Shown: piece by piece, positions 44,103 through 53,574 of the stretch | How the letters are laid out: each line of letters opens with the position of its first letter | Position numbering within the stretch: position 1 is the first letter of the stretch | Assembly (NCBI RefSeq): GCF_009193295.2 | Contig: NZ_CP059973.1 | Coordinates: 5,518,001-5,582,000 of the forward strand | Length of the DNA: 64,000 bases | Reading direction: 5' to 3' | Origin: Bacteroides luhongzhouii | GTDB lineage: Bacteria > Bacteroidota > Bacteroidia > Bacteroidales > Bacteroidaceae | Notes under the pieces: model-generated | Seen by the model: only the letters and a program-made list of their open reading frames with translations | The model's database searches: none | What the model was told of the DNA's origin: nothing | Made by a program: the position numbers and the translations under genes

Positions 44103-44412
44103 TAAGCTCTTGCGTGATTTCTTCGCAGAAAACAAGCAGGAAATAGCTGACAACGGATTCAGTCGCCGTGTCATGCACCATTTACCCGGTCGTAGCAACC
44201 ACTTGGCTCGTATCTGGAGTGCCTTCGTAATGGCTGTGGCCGCCGTACTTTTTGTATGGTTAGGCGGATTGGAAGCAGCTTGGGAAACAATAAGAGAAGT
44301 ATTTATCGGTATGATTAATCATGGCACTACCAGCCTTGATCCAAAGTCAATAATTATCGCAGCTGTTGTACTATTATTTATGGCTACACGAAAGGTCGCT
44401 TCTATGGCATAA
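44083..44412 (+). CDS. Small membrane protein, possible anti-sigma (DUF5056-like)
   Basis: The 109-residue protein has a cytoplasmic N-terminal helix region ('DNDKLLRDFFAENKQEIADNGFSRRVMHHL') and two transmembrane helices (about 46-66 and 88-105). The start lies 20 bases before the sigma factor stop. I think this is DUF5056. Overlap with an ECF sigma gene and a short N-terminal cytoplasmic domain suggest an anti-sigma role, though no zinc-binding HxxxCxxC motif is seen. Confidence 0.8.
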   Translation: MAEIDNDKLLRDFFAENKQEIADNGFSRRVMHHLPGRSNHLARIWSAFVMAVAAVLFVWLGGLEAAWETIREVFIGMINHGTTSLDPKSIIIAAVVLLFMATRKVASMA

Positions 44413-44492
44413 TTAGTTCCTAGAAGTTTCTCTTTTCGTTAAAGAATGATAAATTTACCCTTAATAGGAAAGGGGCCCAAACATAGATATCG

Positions 44493-44500
44493 TATCTTTG
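44493..44500 (+). promoter_or_regulatory. Bacteroides -7 box for phospholipase D family gene
   Basis: TATCTTTG lies 32 bases upstream of the TTG start. Confidence 0.5.
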
Positions 44501-44532
44501 TTCTTCTGTAAACTAAAATAGAGAGAAGAGTT

Positions 44533-45804
44533 TTGAAACTACGTATATTTATTTTATTTCTGTTCCTGTCTTTATTACATGTTCAGGCAGATGTCATCGA
44601 CAGTCTGATGACGCAGCCCAGAGACTCAATCGGACTAACAAGCGATTCCCTAGTACTGCATTTCTTGGAAGAGTCGGGAATCCCTATCTCTGATAATAAT
44701 AAAGTAAAACTGCTAAAAAGCGGACGGGAAAAGTTTATCGATCTATTTGAAGCCATCCGGGAAGCTAAACACCATGTTCATCTGGAATATTTCAACTTCC
44801 GAAATGACTCCATCGCCAATGCGTTATTCACTTTGTTAGCCGAAAAGGTGAAAGAAGGCGTTGAAGTACGAGCCATGTTTGACGCTTTCGGCAACTGGTC
44901 GAACAACAAGCCCCTTAAAAAGAAACACCTCAAGAAAATACGTGAACAAGGAGTCGAAATCGTTAAGTTTGACCCGTTCACTTTCCCTTATATCAATCAT
45001 GCCGCTCACCGCGACCATCGCAAAATTGCTGTTATCGATGGAAAAGTGGCATATACAGGCGGAATGAATATCGCCGATTATTATATCAACGGACTACCCA
45101 AAATCGGAACCTGGCGTGATATGCACATGCGTATCGAAGGGGATGCTGTCAATGATTTGCAGGAGATTTTCCTGACTATCTGGAACAAAGAGACTAAACA
45201 GAATATAGGAGGGGAAGCTTATTTTCCCCAACATGAGGGACAGACAGACAGCACAAATATCGTTGTAGCAATCGTAGACCGTACCCCGAAAAAGAATAGC
45301 CGTATGTTAAGTCATGCCTATGCCATGAGCATCTACTCGGCACAAAAGAATGTCCATATCGTCAATCCTTATTTTGTACCGACCTCTTCTATCAAAAAGG
45401 CGTTGAACCGGACAATCGACCGGGGAGTAGATGTAACCATCATGGTTTCCTCTGCTTCCGATATCCCTTTTACTCCGGATGCCGCACTTTATAAGTTACA
45501 TAAACTGATGAAAAGAGGAGCTACTGTCTACATGTACAACGGGGGATTCCATCACTCGAAAATTATGATGGTGGACGACTTGTTCTGCACAGTCGGTACT
45601 GCTAACCTGAACAGTCGTAGCCTACGATATGACTACGAAACAAATGCCTTTATTTTTGATAAAAGAACAACCAGTGAATTGAATAATATGTTCCGAAACG
45701 ATATCGAGCATTGCACCCAGCTGACACCGGAGTTTTGGAAAAAGCGTTCTCCCTGGAAAAAGTTCGTCGGCTGGTTTGCTAATTTATTCACTCCATTTTT
45801 GTAA
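44533..45804 (+). CDS. Cardiolipin synthase-like phospholipase D family protein
   Basis: The 423-residue protein starts with TTG at 44533 (LKLRIFILF, read as Met) after a GAGAGAAGAG ribosome-site region. It has a signal-like hydrophobic N-terminus and the two HKD motifs of the PLD superfamily, HRDHRKIAVIDG and HHSKIMMVDD, followed by 'GTANLNSRSLRYDYETNAF'. These support cardiolipin synthase or phosphatidyltransferase activity at the membrane. Compared with bona fide cardiolipin synthases, the N-terminal two-helix anchor is short. The next genes are thyA and folA, which have a separate promoter. Confidence 0.9.
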   Translation: MKLRIFILFLFLSLLHVQADVIDSLMTQPRDSIGLTSDSLVLHFLEESGIPISDNNKVKLLKSGREKFIDLFEAIREAKHHVHLEYFNFRNDSIANALFTLLAEKVKEGVEVRAMFDAFGNWSNNKPLKKKHLKKIREQGVEIVKFDPFTFPYINHAAHRDHRKIAVIDGKVAYTGGMNIADYYINGLPKIGTWRDMHMRIEGDAVNDLQEIFLTIWNKETKQNIGGEAYFPQHEGQTDSTNIVVAIVDRTPKKNSRMLSHAYAMSIYSAQKNVHIVNPYFVPTSSIKKALNRTIDRGVDVTIMVSSASDIPFTPDAALYKLHKLMKRGATVYMYNGGFHHSKIMMVDDLFCTVGTANLNSRSLRYDYETNAFIFDKRTTSELNNMFRNDIEHCTQLTPEFWKKRSPWKKFVGWFANLFTPFL

Positions 45805-45809
45805 TTTTG
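45802..45809 (+). promoter_or_regulatory. Bacteroides -7 box for thyA-folA
   Basis: TAATTTTG overlaps the stop codon of the preceding gene; a TTTG lies at 45775-45778 but at 23-base spacing. Confidence 0.45.
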
Positions 45810-45843
45810 TACGGAGAATCATTTTCACTGCAAATTATTCATT

Positions 45844-46638
45844 ATGAAACAATACCTGGATTTACTCAATCGTGTGCTAACCGAAGGCACGGAAAAAGGG
45901 GATCGTACCGGAACCGGAACAATCAGTATCTTCGGTCATCAGATGCGTTTTAACCTTGATGACGGTTTCCCGTGTCTGACAACCAAAAAATTGCATCTGA
46001 AATCAATCATATACGAATTGCTTTGGTTTCTGCAAGGAGATACAAACGTGAAATACCTGCAGGAACATGGAGTACGTATTTGGAACGAATGGGCGGACGA
46101 GAACGGTGATTTGGGTCATGTCTACGGTTATCAATGGCGTTCATGGCCTGATTACAACGGCGGCTTCATCGACCAGATCAGCGAAGTAGTGGAGACACTC
46201 AAACACAATCCGGATTCACGCCGTATCATCGTTAGTGCCTGGAACGTAGCAGATTTGAACAATATGAATCTACCTCCCTGCCATGCATTCTTTCAGTTTT
46301 ACGTAGCAGACGGGCGGTTGAGCCTGCAACTATATCAACGCAGTGCCGATATATTTCTCGGCGTCCCCTTCAACATTGCTTCATACGCATTATTACTGCA
46401 AATGATGGCACAAGTGACAGGTTTGAAAGCCGGTGATTTCGTTCATACTTTCGGTGATGCCCATATCTACCTGAACCATTTGGAACAAGTAAAGCTCCAG
46501 TTATCTAGGGAGCCTCGTCCATTGCCACAAATGAAAATCAATCCGGACGTGAAAAACATCTTCGATTTTAAATTTGAGGACTTCGAGTTAGTAAACTATG
46601 ATCCGCATCCGCATATTGCAGGAGCAGTAGCCGTGTAA
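45844..46638 (+). CDS. thyA: Thymidylate synthase
   Basis: The 264-residue protein has the length of E. coli ThyA. The catalytic cysteine is Cys146 in [12 protein letters not shown]; '[18 protein letters not shown]' and '[27 protein letters not shown]' are conserved. It methylates dUMP to dTMP with methylene-tetrahydrofolate. The folA gene follows after four bases, so the dihydrofolate produced is recycled by the next enzyme. Secure call. Confidence 0.98.
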   Translation: MKQYLDLLNRVLTEGTEKGDRTGTGTISIFGHQMRFNLDDGFPCLTTKKLHLKSIIYELLWFLQGDTNVKYLQEHGVRIWNEWADENGDLGHVYGYQWRSWPDYNGGFIDQISEVVETLKHNPDSRRIIVSAWNVADLNNMNLPPCHAFFQFYVADGRLSLQLYQRSADIFLGVPFNIASYALLLQMMAQVTGLKAGDFVHTFGDAHIYLNHLEQVKLQLSREPRPLPQMKINPDVKNIFDFKFEDFELVNYDPHPHIAGAVAV

Positions 46639-46642
46639 AAAC

Positions 46643-47137
46643 ATGAGTAAAGTATCCATCATTGCTGCCGTAGACCGCCGCATGGCTATAGGCTTCGAGA
46701 ATAAACTTCTTTTCTGGTTACCGAATGATTTGAAACGTTTCAAGGCATTAACTACCGGAAACACCATACTTATGGGACGCAAAACTTTCGACTCATTACC
46801 GAAAGGTGCGTTGCCCAATCGTAGAAATATCGTTTTATCTTCCAACCCGGATACAGTATGTCCTGGTGCGGAAGTGTTTCCTTCACTCGAAACGGCTTTG
46901 AAAAGTTGCCGGGAGGATGAACATATATATATTATAGGAGGGGCAAGCATTTATCAGCAGGCTCTTTCCTTCGCTGACGAACTTTGCCTGACAGAGATAG
47001 ACAGTACGGCTCCCGAAGCTGATGCCTATTTTCCGGAAGTATCCCCAGAGCTATGGCAAGAAAAAAGCAGAGAAGCCCATCCTACGGATGAGAAACATCT
47101 CTACTCCTATGCTTTTGTTGATTACGTGAGAAAGTAA
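46643..47137 (+). CDS. folA: Dihydrofolate reductase
   Basis: The 164-residue protein shows 'SIIAAVDRRMAIGFENKLLFWLPNDLKRFKALTTGNTILMGRKTFDSLPKG', the substrate and NADPH-binding motifs of DHFR, and 'EHIYIIGGASIYQQAL'. It reduces dihydrofolate to tetrahydrofolate and is the target of trimethoprim. Note that FENKLLFWLPND has Phe-Trp where many enzymes have WxLPxD only, within normal variation. Tight operon with thyA. Confidence 0.97.
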   Translation: MSKVSIIAAVDRRMAIGFENKLLFWLPNDLKRFKALTTGNTILMGRKTFDSLPKGALPNRRNIVLSSNPDTVCPGAEVFPSLETALKSCREDEHIYIIGGASIYQQALSFADELCLTEIDSTAPEADAYFPEVSPELWQEKSREAHPTDEKHLYSYAFVDYVRK

Positions 47138-47183
47138 AGGAAACGATTCTTACCGCACCTCAACCACGAATACTGACTAACGA

Positions 47184-47663
47184 TTAATCTTCATCTTCTA
47201 TGTCGACCATAATCGGCATTTGCCGCTTAATGGCTTCATGGAAGGAGATTAATGTTTCGGTACGTGCCAAACCCAATGGTTGCAACTTATCGTGAATAAT
47301 ACTCAATAAGTGATGGTTATTCTTTGCGTAAATTTTGATAAACATATCGTACTTTCCGGTAGTGAAATGACACTCCACCACTTCGGGGATAGCTTCCAAA
47401 GCTTTTGTTACCGAATCAAAGGATTCGGGGTCTTTTAGATATATACCAATATAAGCGCAAGTCTCATATCCGATTTTCTCGGGGTCGATGACATACTCCG
47501 AACCTTTTAATATTCCTAGATTAGTAAGCTTCTGAATACGCTGATGGATCGCAGCGCCGGAAACATTACATGCTCTTGCCACTTCCAAAAAAGGAATACG
47601 CGCATTCCCTGCAATCAGTTTCAGAATTTGCTCATCTAAAGCATCTAATTGATGATGTCCCAT
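47184..47663 (-). CDS. Lrp/AsnC family transcriptional regulator
   Basis: The 159-residue protein has an N-terminal winged-helix ('LDEQILKLIAGNARIPFLEVARACNVSGAAIHQRIQKLTNLGILKG') and a C-terminal RAM ligand-binding domain ('CAYIGIYLKDPESFDSVTKALEAIPEVVECHFTTGKYDMFIKI'). Such regulators form octamers and respond to amino acids. A TAnnTTTG box on the minus strand (TAACTTTG, 47702-47709) lies upstream. It diverges from the M64 peptidase gene, which it could regulate; that is speculation. Confidence 0.94.
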   Translation of the reverse strand: MGHHQLDALDEQILKLIAGNARIPFLEVARACNVSGAAIHQRIQKLTNLGILKGSEYVIDPEKIGYETCAYIGIYLKDPESFDSVTKALEAIPEVVECHFTTGKYDMFIKIYAKNNHHLLSIIHDKLQPLGLARTETLISFHEAIKRQMPIMVDIEDED

Positions 47664-47782
47664 TTTTGAATCAAATTGTTTTTATCAATGAATCTTTTAT
47701 GCAAAGTTAGCGATTTTTCGACAACAAATACTATAATCTATTACTTTTATTTGCAGAAAGCGGATAAGTCAACAATAGTTCG

Positions 47783-47790
47783 TACCTTTG
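47783..47790 (+). promoter_or_regulatory. Bacteroides -7 box for M64 peptidase gene
   Basis: TACCTTTG matches TAnnTTTG and lies 25 bases upstream of the start codon. Confidence 0.5.
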
Positions 47791-47815
47791 CAAAAAACAT
47801 AAATATACCATTTAT

Positions 47816-49093
47816 ATGAAACATATTTGCTGTATCATTCTGTGTTTCTGTACTTCTATAGGAAGTTACGCACAGAATTTTGCTGATTATTTTCAGAATA
47901 AAACATTGCGAGTGGATTATATCTTTACCGGGGATGCTACACAACAGGCTATTTATCTGGATGAGCTTTCACAGCTCCCTACCTGGGCAGGCCGTCAACA
48001 CCATCTCTCCGAACTTCCTCTGGAAGGCAACGGACAAATTATTGTGAAAGACCTTGCCAGCAAACAGTGTATCTACAAAACTTCTTTCTCTTCTTTATTT
48101 CAAGAATGGCTGTCAACAGACGAAGCTAAAGAAACAGCTAAAGGATTTGAGAATACCTTTCTCCTTCCCTATCCCAAACAGCCTGTGGAAATAGAAGTGA
48201 CTTTATATTCTCCGCGAAAGAAAACAATGGCTGCTTACAAACATATCGTGCGTCCGGATGACATATTGATTCATAAACGGGGAGTATCACATGTTACTCC
48301 ACACCGGTATATGCTACAAAGTGGCAATGAAAAAGACTGCATAGATGTTGCTATCCTGGCAGAGGGATATACAGAAAAAGAAATGGATATATTCTATCAG
48401 GATGCACAACGTACCTGCGAAAGTTTGTTTTCGTACGAGCCGTTCCGTTCCATGAAGAGTAAATTTAATATTGTTGCTGTAGCCAGTCCTTCTACAGATA
48501 GTGGTGTCAGTGTTCCTCGCGAAAATCAGTGGAAAGAAACAGCGGTTCATTCTCATTTCGATACCTTTTATTCAGACCGCTATCTGACTACCAGTCGGGT
48601 AAAGTCCATCCACAATGTATTGGCTGGTATCCCTTACGAACATATCATTATCCTCGCTAACACGGATGTATATGGCGGAGGAGGAATATACAATTCTTAT
48701 ACGCTGACCACGGCTCATCACCCCATGTTCAAACCGGTGGTAGTGCACGAATTCGGACACAGCTTCGGTGGATTGGCCGACGAGTATTTCTATGAAGATG
48801 ATGTGATGACGGACACTTATCCCCTGGATGTCGAACCGTGGGAACAGAATATTTCAACACAGGTGAACTTCACTTCCAAATGGAAAGATATGCTCCCGTC
48901 AGGTACTCCGATCCCTACTCCTATTACTGAAAGAAAGAAATATCCGGTAGGAGTATATGAAGGAGGAGGTTATTCTGCCAAAGGTATTTATCGTCCTGCC
49001 TACGACTGCCGCATGAAAACAAACGGATATCCGGAATTTTGTCCGGTTTGCCAACGTGCCATCCGCCGAATGATTGAGTTTTATGTTCCTTAA
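47816..49093 (+). CDS. M64 family metallopeptidase (IgA peptidase-like)
   Basis: The 425-residue protein has a signal peptide (MKHICCIILCFCTSIGSYAQ) and an N-terminal beta domain, then a zinc peptidase domain with HEFGH at residues 311-315 followed by SFGGLADEY, the M64 signature. M64 includes an IgA-cleaving enzyme from Clostridium ramosum, but most Bacteroides members have unknown substrates. It should act in the periplasm or on the surface. The C-terminus has four cysteines ('YDCRMKTNGYPEFCPVC') typical of the family. No operon partner. Confidence 0.92.
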   Translation: MKHICCIILCFCTSIGSYAQNFADYFQNKTLRVDYIFTGDATQQAIYLDELSQLPTWAGRQHHLSELPLEGNGQIIVKDLASKQCIYKTSFSSLFQEWLSTDEAKETAKGFENTFLLPYPKQPVEIEVTLYSPRKKTMAAYKHIVRPDDILIHKRGVSHVTPHRYMLQSGNEKDCIDVAILAEGYTEKEMDIFYQDAQRTCESLFSYEPFRSMKSKFNIVAVASPSTDSGVSVPRENQWKETAVHSHFDTFYSDRYLTTSRVKSIHNVLAGIPYEHIIILANTDVYGGGGIYNSYTLTTAHHPMFKPVVVHEFGHSFGGLADEYFYEDDVMTDTYPLDVEPWEQNISTQVNFTSKWKDMLPSGTPIPTPITERKKYPVGVYEGGGYSAKGIYRPAYDCRMKTNGYPEFCPVCQRAIRRMIEFYVP

Positions 49094-49191
49094 TTGAATT
49101 GCAATCATCGATAGTTGCCAACGGTAAATACTCATCCAAAAACAAAATCAATATACAATCATATTATTGTCAAACTTAAAACCCAAACCTC

Positions 49192-49731
49192 ATGATTAGA
49201 CTTCAACCAATCAGTACGTCGGATCTGCAACATTACAAATTTATGGAAGAACTCCTGATTGATGCATTTCCACCGGAAGAGTACCGCCAATTGGAACAAC
49301 TGCGCGAGTACACTGACCGTACGGGCAACTTTCATAATAACATCATCTTCGATGATGACCTGCCGGTCGGCTTCATTACCTATTGGGATTTTGACAGTTT
49401 CTACTATGTAGAACACTTTGCAACCAATCCTGCCCTGCGAAATGGAGGTTATGGAAAACGTACACTGGAATACTTGTGCAATTATTTAAAACACCCGATC
49501 GTATTGGAAGTAGAACGTCCGGTGGAAGAAATGGCCAAACGACGTATCAACTTTTATCAACGCCAAGACTTTACACTATGGAAAAAAGAGTACTGCCAAC
49601 CTCCTTACAAGCCCGGAGATGACTTTCTCCCCATGTATTTAATGGTACACGGAGAACTGGATTGTGAAAAGGATTTTGAAACAATCAAAAAGAGAATACA
49701 TAAAGAAGTATATGGAGTAAAAGACAATTAA
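49192..49731 (+). CDS. GNAT family N-acetyltransferase
   Basis: The 179-residue protein has the GNAT core, with acetyl-CoA-binding motif 'VEHFATNPALRNGGYGKRTLEYLC' (RxxGxG) and a following strand 'PIVLEVERPVEEMAKRRINFYQRQDF'. It transfers an acetyl group to an amine; the substrate cannot be told. Cytoplasmic, single gene, ends at a bidirectional terminator. Confidence 0.9.
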   Translation: MIRLQPISTSDLQHYKFMEELLIDAFPPEEYRQLEQLREYTDRTGNFHNNIIFDDDLPVGFITYWDFDSFYYVEHFATNPALRNGGYGKRTLEYLCNYLKHPIVLEVERPVEEMAKRRINFYQRQDFTLWKKEYCQPPYKPGDDFLPMYLMVHGELDCEKDFETIKKRIHKEVYGVKDN

Positions 49732-49736
49732 AAAAG

Positions 49737-49772
49737 AATCCCGATAGTTCCAATGACTACCGGGATTTTTTA
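49737..49772. terminator. Bidirectional terminator
   Basis: A 12-bp stem with one mismatch (49737-49748 with 49756-49767) has A's on the left and T's on the right. It separates the convergent acetyltransferase and PKD-like genes. Confidence 0.85.
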
Positions 49773-49796
49773 TATCATACCATTACAGTTCTGTAA

Positions 49797-51404
49797 TTAA
49801 GTCCAACCGTTACTGTATCTAAAACGATAACGAATATCAAATACTCTGCCATTCATCTGATAATATCTATCGAACTCTTTTTTATCCGGATCTCCCAAAA
49901 TTTCCCCTAAATTTGCTGTCTTCAGAGAAAGAACAAAGAATTTCCCGTTGGCTAACCCGACTCCCAGTTGATTACCTTGTGAAGTTTCCGCATTCAAAGC
50001 TGTAACTTCCGCATCAAATGTTTTCAATTTTATCGGTTCATCCCTGTCTATCGTTGTACGGTCAACATAATAAAGGTCGTTCCCTTTACCTATCAACAGA
50101 TAGGTTCTATTATTAATATAAGGTGCTGTATAAATTACAGCTCCTTCTAATAAATTACCAAAACTAATTGACTTGTTGACAGATGGAGTAGCCGTTACCT
50201 GATTGCTATTAGAAGCCTTGTTGACAGAATATTCCTGATACAAATATTCACTTCCCTTTTTCAGAATCAGAGTCATCACATATGTACCATCTGTCAGTCC
50301 AGTAGTTTTAGGGCGGGCATAACCCAGATACACAACTTCATAATCCAACAGATCATGCAACTTCGGCGCATCATAAAAGCCATTCTTATTATAGTCTTCT
50401 TCCTTTGCTGTAAATTGAAGTACCTTACCGGCAGATTGCTTGTCATAATCCATTAGGGCTAAAATACGTTGGTGTCCTTTCTCACCTTCCACAAATGCCA
50501 TATTCAAAGCACGCATTTCCGGTATAATCAAAAATCTATCAACTTTTACCTCTTTATTTTCAAAAGTCAATGGTATTGACAGGAATTTACCTGTATGAAA
50601 AGCTTTTTCTGATAGCTTTTTACGTGTGTATGCTTTTCCGTCTTGGTCCACTACAACAGTCAACCATTTTAGCTCTGCAATCTGCTTCACATTCAAGTTA
50701 TCTGCAAAACTGGGTTCTAGAAAAGCATCCGGTAAAACAAGGTCTTTAGTAAAAGCGGCACCTTCCAAATCCACACACTTAGTAGCTTTCGGATTCACAA
50801 TCCATACAGAAGAAGGATTACTACTTGAACCTCCTGAACGGAAATGTTCTAATAACCCTAACGTTTCCTTAGGAAGAGCTTCTCGATTTTGTTCTTGATA
50901 AACTTCCAGATGCTCCTGATAAGTCACCGCATCAGTACCTGTTGCAGTCATAAAATTCAGATAAGAAGCTTGTTCATCCTTTGACAACACCAGCCAACCA
51001 TATAAATTATATTTCTGCGTGAAATCCATCGATGTACGGCCGATGTATGTAAGACCAGTCTTCGGATTAGTCACACGCAACTGACATTCTACCTGGCTTG
51101 CTATTTTCTCCACCGTGAATTCCAATACACGTTTATCAGATATAAATTCACCATTCAATGTCCAGTTGTATTCCAGTTCTGACTCTGCAACTTCTTCCGT
51201 AGCAAAAGTAATGGTCGGTTCCAATTTGGCTACATTTCCTACAACATAAGTATATTTAGCACCTCCTAAATCAACTGTTATCTCATTTACATCCTCATAA
51301 TCATAGTTTCCTTTATCGCCATAGCAACTTTCCAAAACCACTGTCAGAGAAAATAACAGTAGAATATATATATTCTTTTTCATATTCAAATCCATTTTAC
51401 TCAT
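49797..51404 (-). CDS. PKD-like family surface lipoprotein
   Basis: The 535-residue protein is a lipoprotein (LESC lipobox; a later start at 51383, MKKNIYILL, gives the neater signal). It begins 'YGDKGNYDYEDVNEITVDL', the pattern of the 'PKD-like family' lipoproteins found as last members of SusC/D loci, with Ig-like repeats ('LEYNWTLNGEFISDKRVLEFTVEKI') and a propeller-like C-terminal half. Its start overlaps the stop of the DUF4843 gene by one base (TAATG), so the two are translationally coupled. It likely binds the locus substrate at the cell surface. Confidence 0.85.
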   Translation of the reverse strand: MSKMDLNMKKNIYILLLFSLTVVLESCYGDKGNYDYEDVNEITVDLGGAKYTYVVGNVAKLEPTITFATEEVAESELEYNWTLNGEFISDKRVLEFTVEKIASQVECQLRVTNPKTGLTYIGRTSMDFTQKYNLYGWLVLSKDEQASYLNFMTATGTDAVTYQEHLEVYQEQNREALPKETLGLLEHFRSGGSSSNPSSVWIVNPKATKCVDLEGAAFTKDLVLPDAFLEPSFADNLNVKQIAELKWLTVVVDQDGKAYTRKKLSEKAFHTGKFLSIPLTFENKEVKVDRFLIIPEMRALNMAFVEGEKGHQRILALMDYDKQSAGKVLQFTAKEEDYNKNGFYDAPKLHDLLDYEVVYLGYARPKTTGLTDGTYVMTLILKKGSEYLYQEYSVNKASNSNQVTATPSVNKSISFGNLLEGAVIYTAPYINNRTYLLIGKGNDLYYVDRTTIDRDEPIKLKTFDAEVTALNAETSQGNQLGVGLANGKFFVLSLKTANLGEILGDPDKKEFDRYYQMNGRVFDIRYRFRYSNGWT

Positions 51405-52060
51405 TAATAAACCGGAATATCAATATCCAATCCGTGCTCTGTTATATACTCCTTGAAATCCAATGCATATTTTCGAATCAAGGTTTCATCCATACCAGTC
51501 AGATCATTCACTCCTGTACATTTTATAAACTCTTCAAACTTATAAGGATCATACTTGCCTAAATAACTTTCGACAGTCTTATCCCACCACAAAGGTGGCT
51601 TAGCTATATTATCAAAATTAATAGTAATACTACACTGATCGGCAAAGCCCGGTTGAAAATTTTCATTCTCCTTAATACCAAACACTAACGTCGCTTCTTT
51701 ATCTTTCAATATATTATTCGGATTCTTCAAAGTCACCGTAACCTGATCGATAGGAGTTCCTTGATGAAATATAGGGTGAAGATTTAACTCATACATTTCC
51801 GGAGTAGCAGTTGTTTTCTCTGTATCAATATACAGTTCAAAATCCTTGTCTTCTTCCAATAAACCTCCCATAAGATTTACCTCAAATTCTAGTGAATGAG
51901 TGTCAAGGCCAGGATAATAAGAAAAAGAGAAATTCTGTACTGTAGTTTCCTTTTGCGTAAAATAAACATACGATCCCAAATCATATCTGCCTATCTGGTC
52001 TTTCTCACATGCCGTGAGTGTCAAAACCATTGCCGTTAAAAATAAATATATCTGTTTCAT
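51404..52060 (-). CDS. DUF4843 domain lipoprotein
   Basis: The 218-residue lipoprotein (MKQIYLFLTAMVLTLTAC) has the DUF4843 pattern: 'GSYVYFTQKETTVQNFSFSYYPGLDTHSLEFEVNLMGGLLEEDKDFEL' and 'NNILKDKEATLVFGIKENENFQPG', a beta-sandwich ending with a helical 'WWDKTVESYLGKYDPYKFEEF'. Such proteins occur between SusD and a PKD-like protein in this kind of locus. It is 18 bases after the SusD stop. Function unknown, probably substrate binding. Confidence 0.85.
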   Translation of the reverse strand: MKQIYLFLTAMVLTLTACEKDQIGRYDLGSYVYFTQKETTVQNFSFSYYPGLDTHSLEFEVNLMGGLLEEDKDFELYIDTEKTTATPEMYELNLHPIFHQGTPIDQVTVTLKNPNNILKDKEATLVFGIKENENFQPGFADQCSITINFDNIAKPPLWWDKTVESYLGKYDPYKFEEFIKCTGVNDLTGMDETLIRKYALDFKEYITEHGLDIDIPVY

Positions 52061-52078
52061 TTTCGATCCGTCTATAAA

Positions 52079-53539
52079 TTAGTAAACCATCTCGTTATCC
52101 GGTAATGGGAATATAAAGTTAGCCTTTGAATTAGGAAGTATATTATACTTCTTATAAAAATAATATAACTGACCTTCACCTAAAAATTCCTTACGTGCAT
52201 CCTTTAAAACAGCTTCCTGATATTCCTCTAAAGTAGAAACGTATGAGAAAATACCGGCTGTACACCCTCTATTGGTTGCAACAGTTTCTAACTCCAGTGC
52301 TCCACTTGCAGGATCTGTTTTCGCCAAATATTCACCACGGATATAATACATTTCACTCAAACGGATAACAGGAATAATACGTTTATCAAGATCCGTATAA
52401 GAGGCATCATCCATATATTTTTTAGAAATCACACAATACCAGTCATAGTCGCTATGAATTTCCATCATACCCCCACTCTCATTCCAACGTCTGTCATTCG
52501 CATTTTCATTCAAAATTTCCTCATAATCATCATAATCGATAGAAACCATTCCACCATCTTCATCCACATTATCCCACGCCTTGAAAAGTTCTACTTCTTT
52601 TGAATTTGAAAGAGCGAAAATTAAATCATCCTTCATCTTAGGATTCGTATTAAAGCTTGCATTAGCAGTGAAAGTAAACATCTTATCTCCATTATCGTCT
52701 GTATAATTTATAACCTCTGACGCTGCATCATAAGCTTTTTTCGCCTCTCCCGCATAAGAGAATACACGTGCTTGTAAAGCCGTAATAGCCATATAGCTCA
52801 TGCGAAAACCACGGCTAGCGTAAAAAAGGTCTGTCACCAAATCCCCACCTTCAAAGCGATAACCTTTGGTCATTAATATCTTATAACCTTCTTGATTATC
52901 ATAGGTCTGCACCAAATTGCGCGCATCTTCCAAATCTTTTTCTATTTTAGCCAATATCTCTTTCACTGTTAGGTAGGGTTCTGACACAGAAGGGAAAGTT
53001 GCATAATAAGGAATGTATTTCTTACCATCATCTGCTGCTACACTAGGAGCAAAAAAACGAAGGACTTCGAAATGCAAAATTGCTCTTAACGCCAACGCTT
53101 CTCCATGAATTAGATCTCGTTCAAGCGTTTTACCCTGAAAGATGGTAGGATCGACACTTTCTATATTCTTTATCAATTCATTGCAATTGGCTATTGCATT
53201 GTAAGCCGTAGACCAGATGCTCTGAATAACCGGTTCCAACGTTTTATCCGTATATTTATACTGGCAGGCTTGCCAATACTTGGAGTCCGTACTACCTAAA
53301 TTAGATTTAGTATAATTCTGTCCCAATACATCAGCCATTCCCCAGGTCAGTTCTTCTCCCCAAAGATACTGGCTTGACATCTGTTTGTAAATACCGTTTA
53401 AGGCAATGCGGTATCCACTGCCAGAGTTAAACAGGTCTTCTCCATCCACTTGATTATTAGGACGTACATCCAACCAATCGGAGCAGGAACAAAACGTCAA
53501 TGACGTACATAAAACTAATATAATATGCTTAATTTTCAT
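52079..53539 (-). CDS. SusD/RagB-family lipoprotein
   Basis: The 486-residue lipoprotein (lipobox FCSC, Cys19) starts with 'SDWLDVRPNNQVDGEDLFNSGSGYRIALNGIYKQM', the classical SusD N-terminus, and ends with 'KDARKEFLGEGQLYYFYKKYNILPNSKANFIFPLPDNEMVY'. It caps the SusC barrel at the cell surface. It is shorter than the SusD at 29819 and belongs to a different subfamily. The gap to susC is 35 bases. Confidence 0.95.
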   Translation of the reverse strand: MKIKHIILVLCTSLTFCSCSDWLDVRPNNQVDGEDLFNSGSGYRIALNGIYKQMSSQYLWGEELTWGMADVLGQNYTKSNLGSTDSKYWQACQYKYTDKTLEPVIQSIWSTAYNAIANCNELIKNIESVDPTIFQGKTLERDLIHGEALALRAILHFEVLRFFAPSVAADDGKKYIPYYATFPSVSEPYLTVKEILAKIEKDLEDARNLVQTYDNQEGYKILMTKGYRFEGGDLVTDLFYASRGFRMSYMAITALQARVFSYAGEAKKAYDAASEVINYTDDNGDKMFTFTANASFNTNPKMKDDLIFALSNSKEVELFKAWDNVDEDGGMVSIDYDDYEEILNENANDRRWNESGGMMEIHSDYDWYCVISKKYMDDASYTDLDKRIIPVIRLSEMYYIRGEYLAKTDPASGALELETVATNRGCTAGIFSYVSTLEEYQEAVLKDARKEFLGEGQLYYFYKKYNILPNSKANFIFPLPDNEMVY

Positions 53540-53574
53540 ATACTTCCTTCTTTTTAAAATTTGTCACGATCAAC

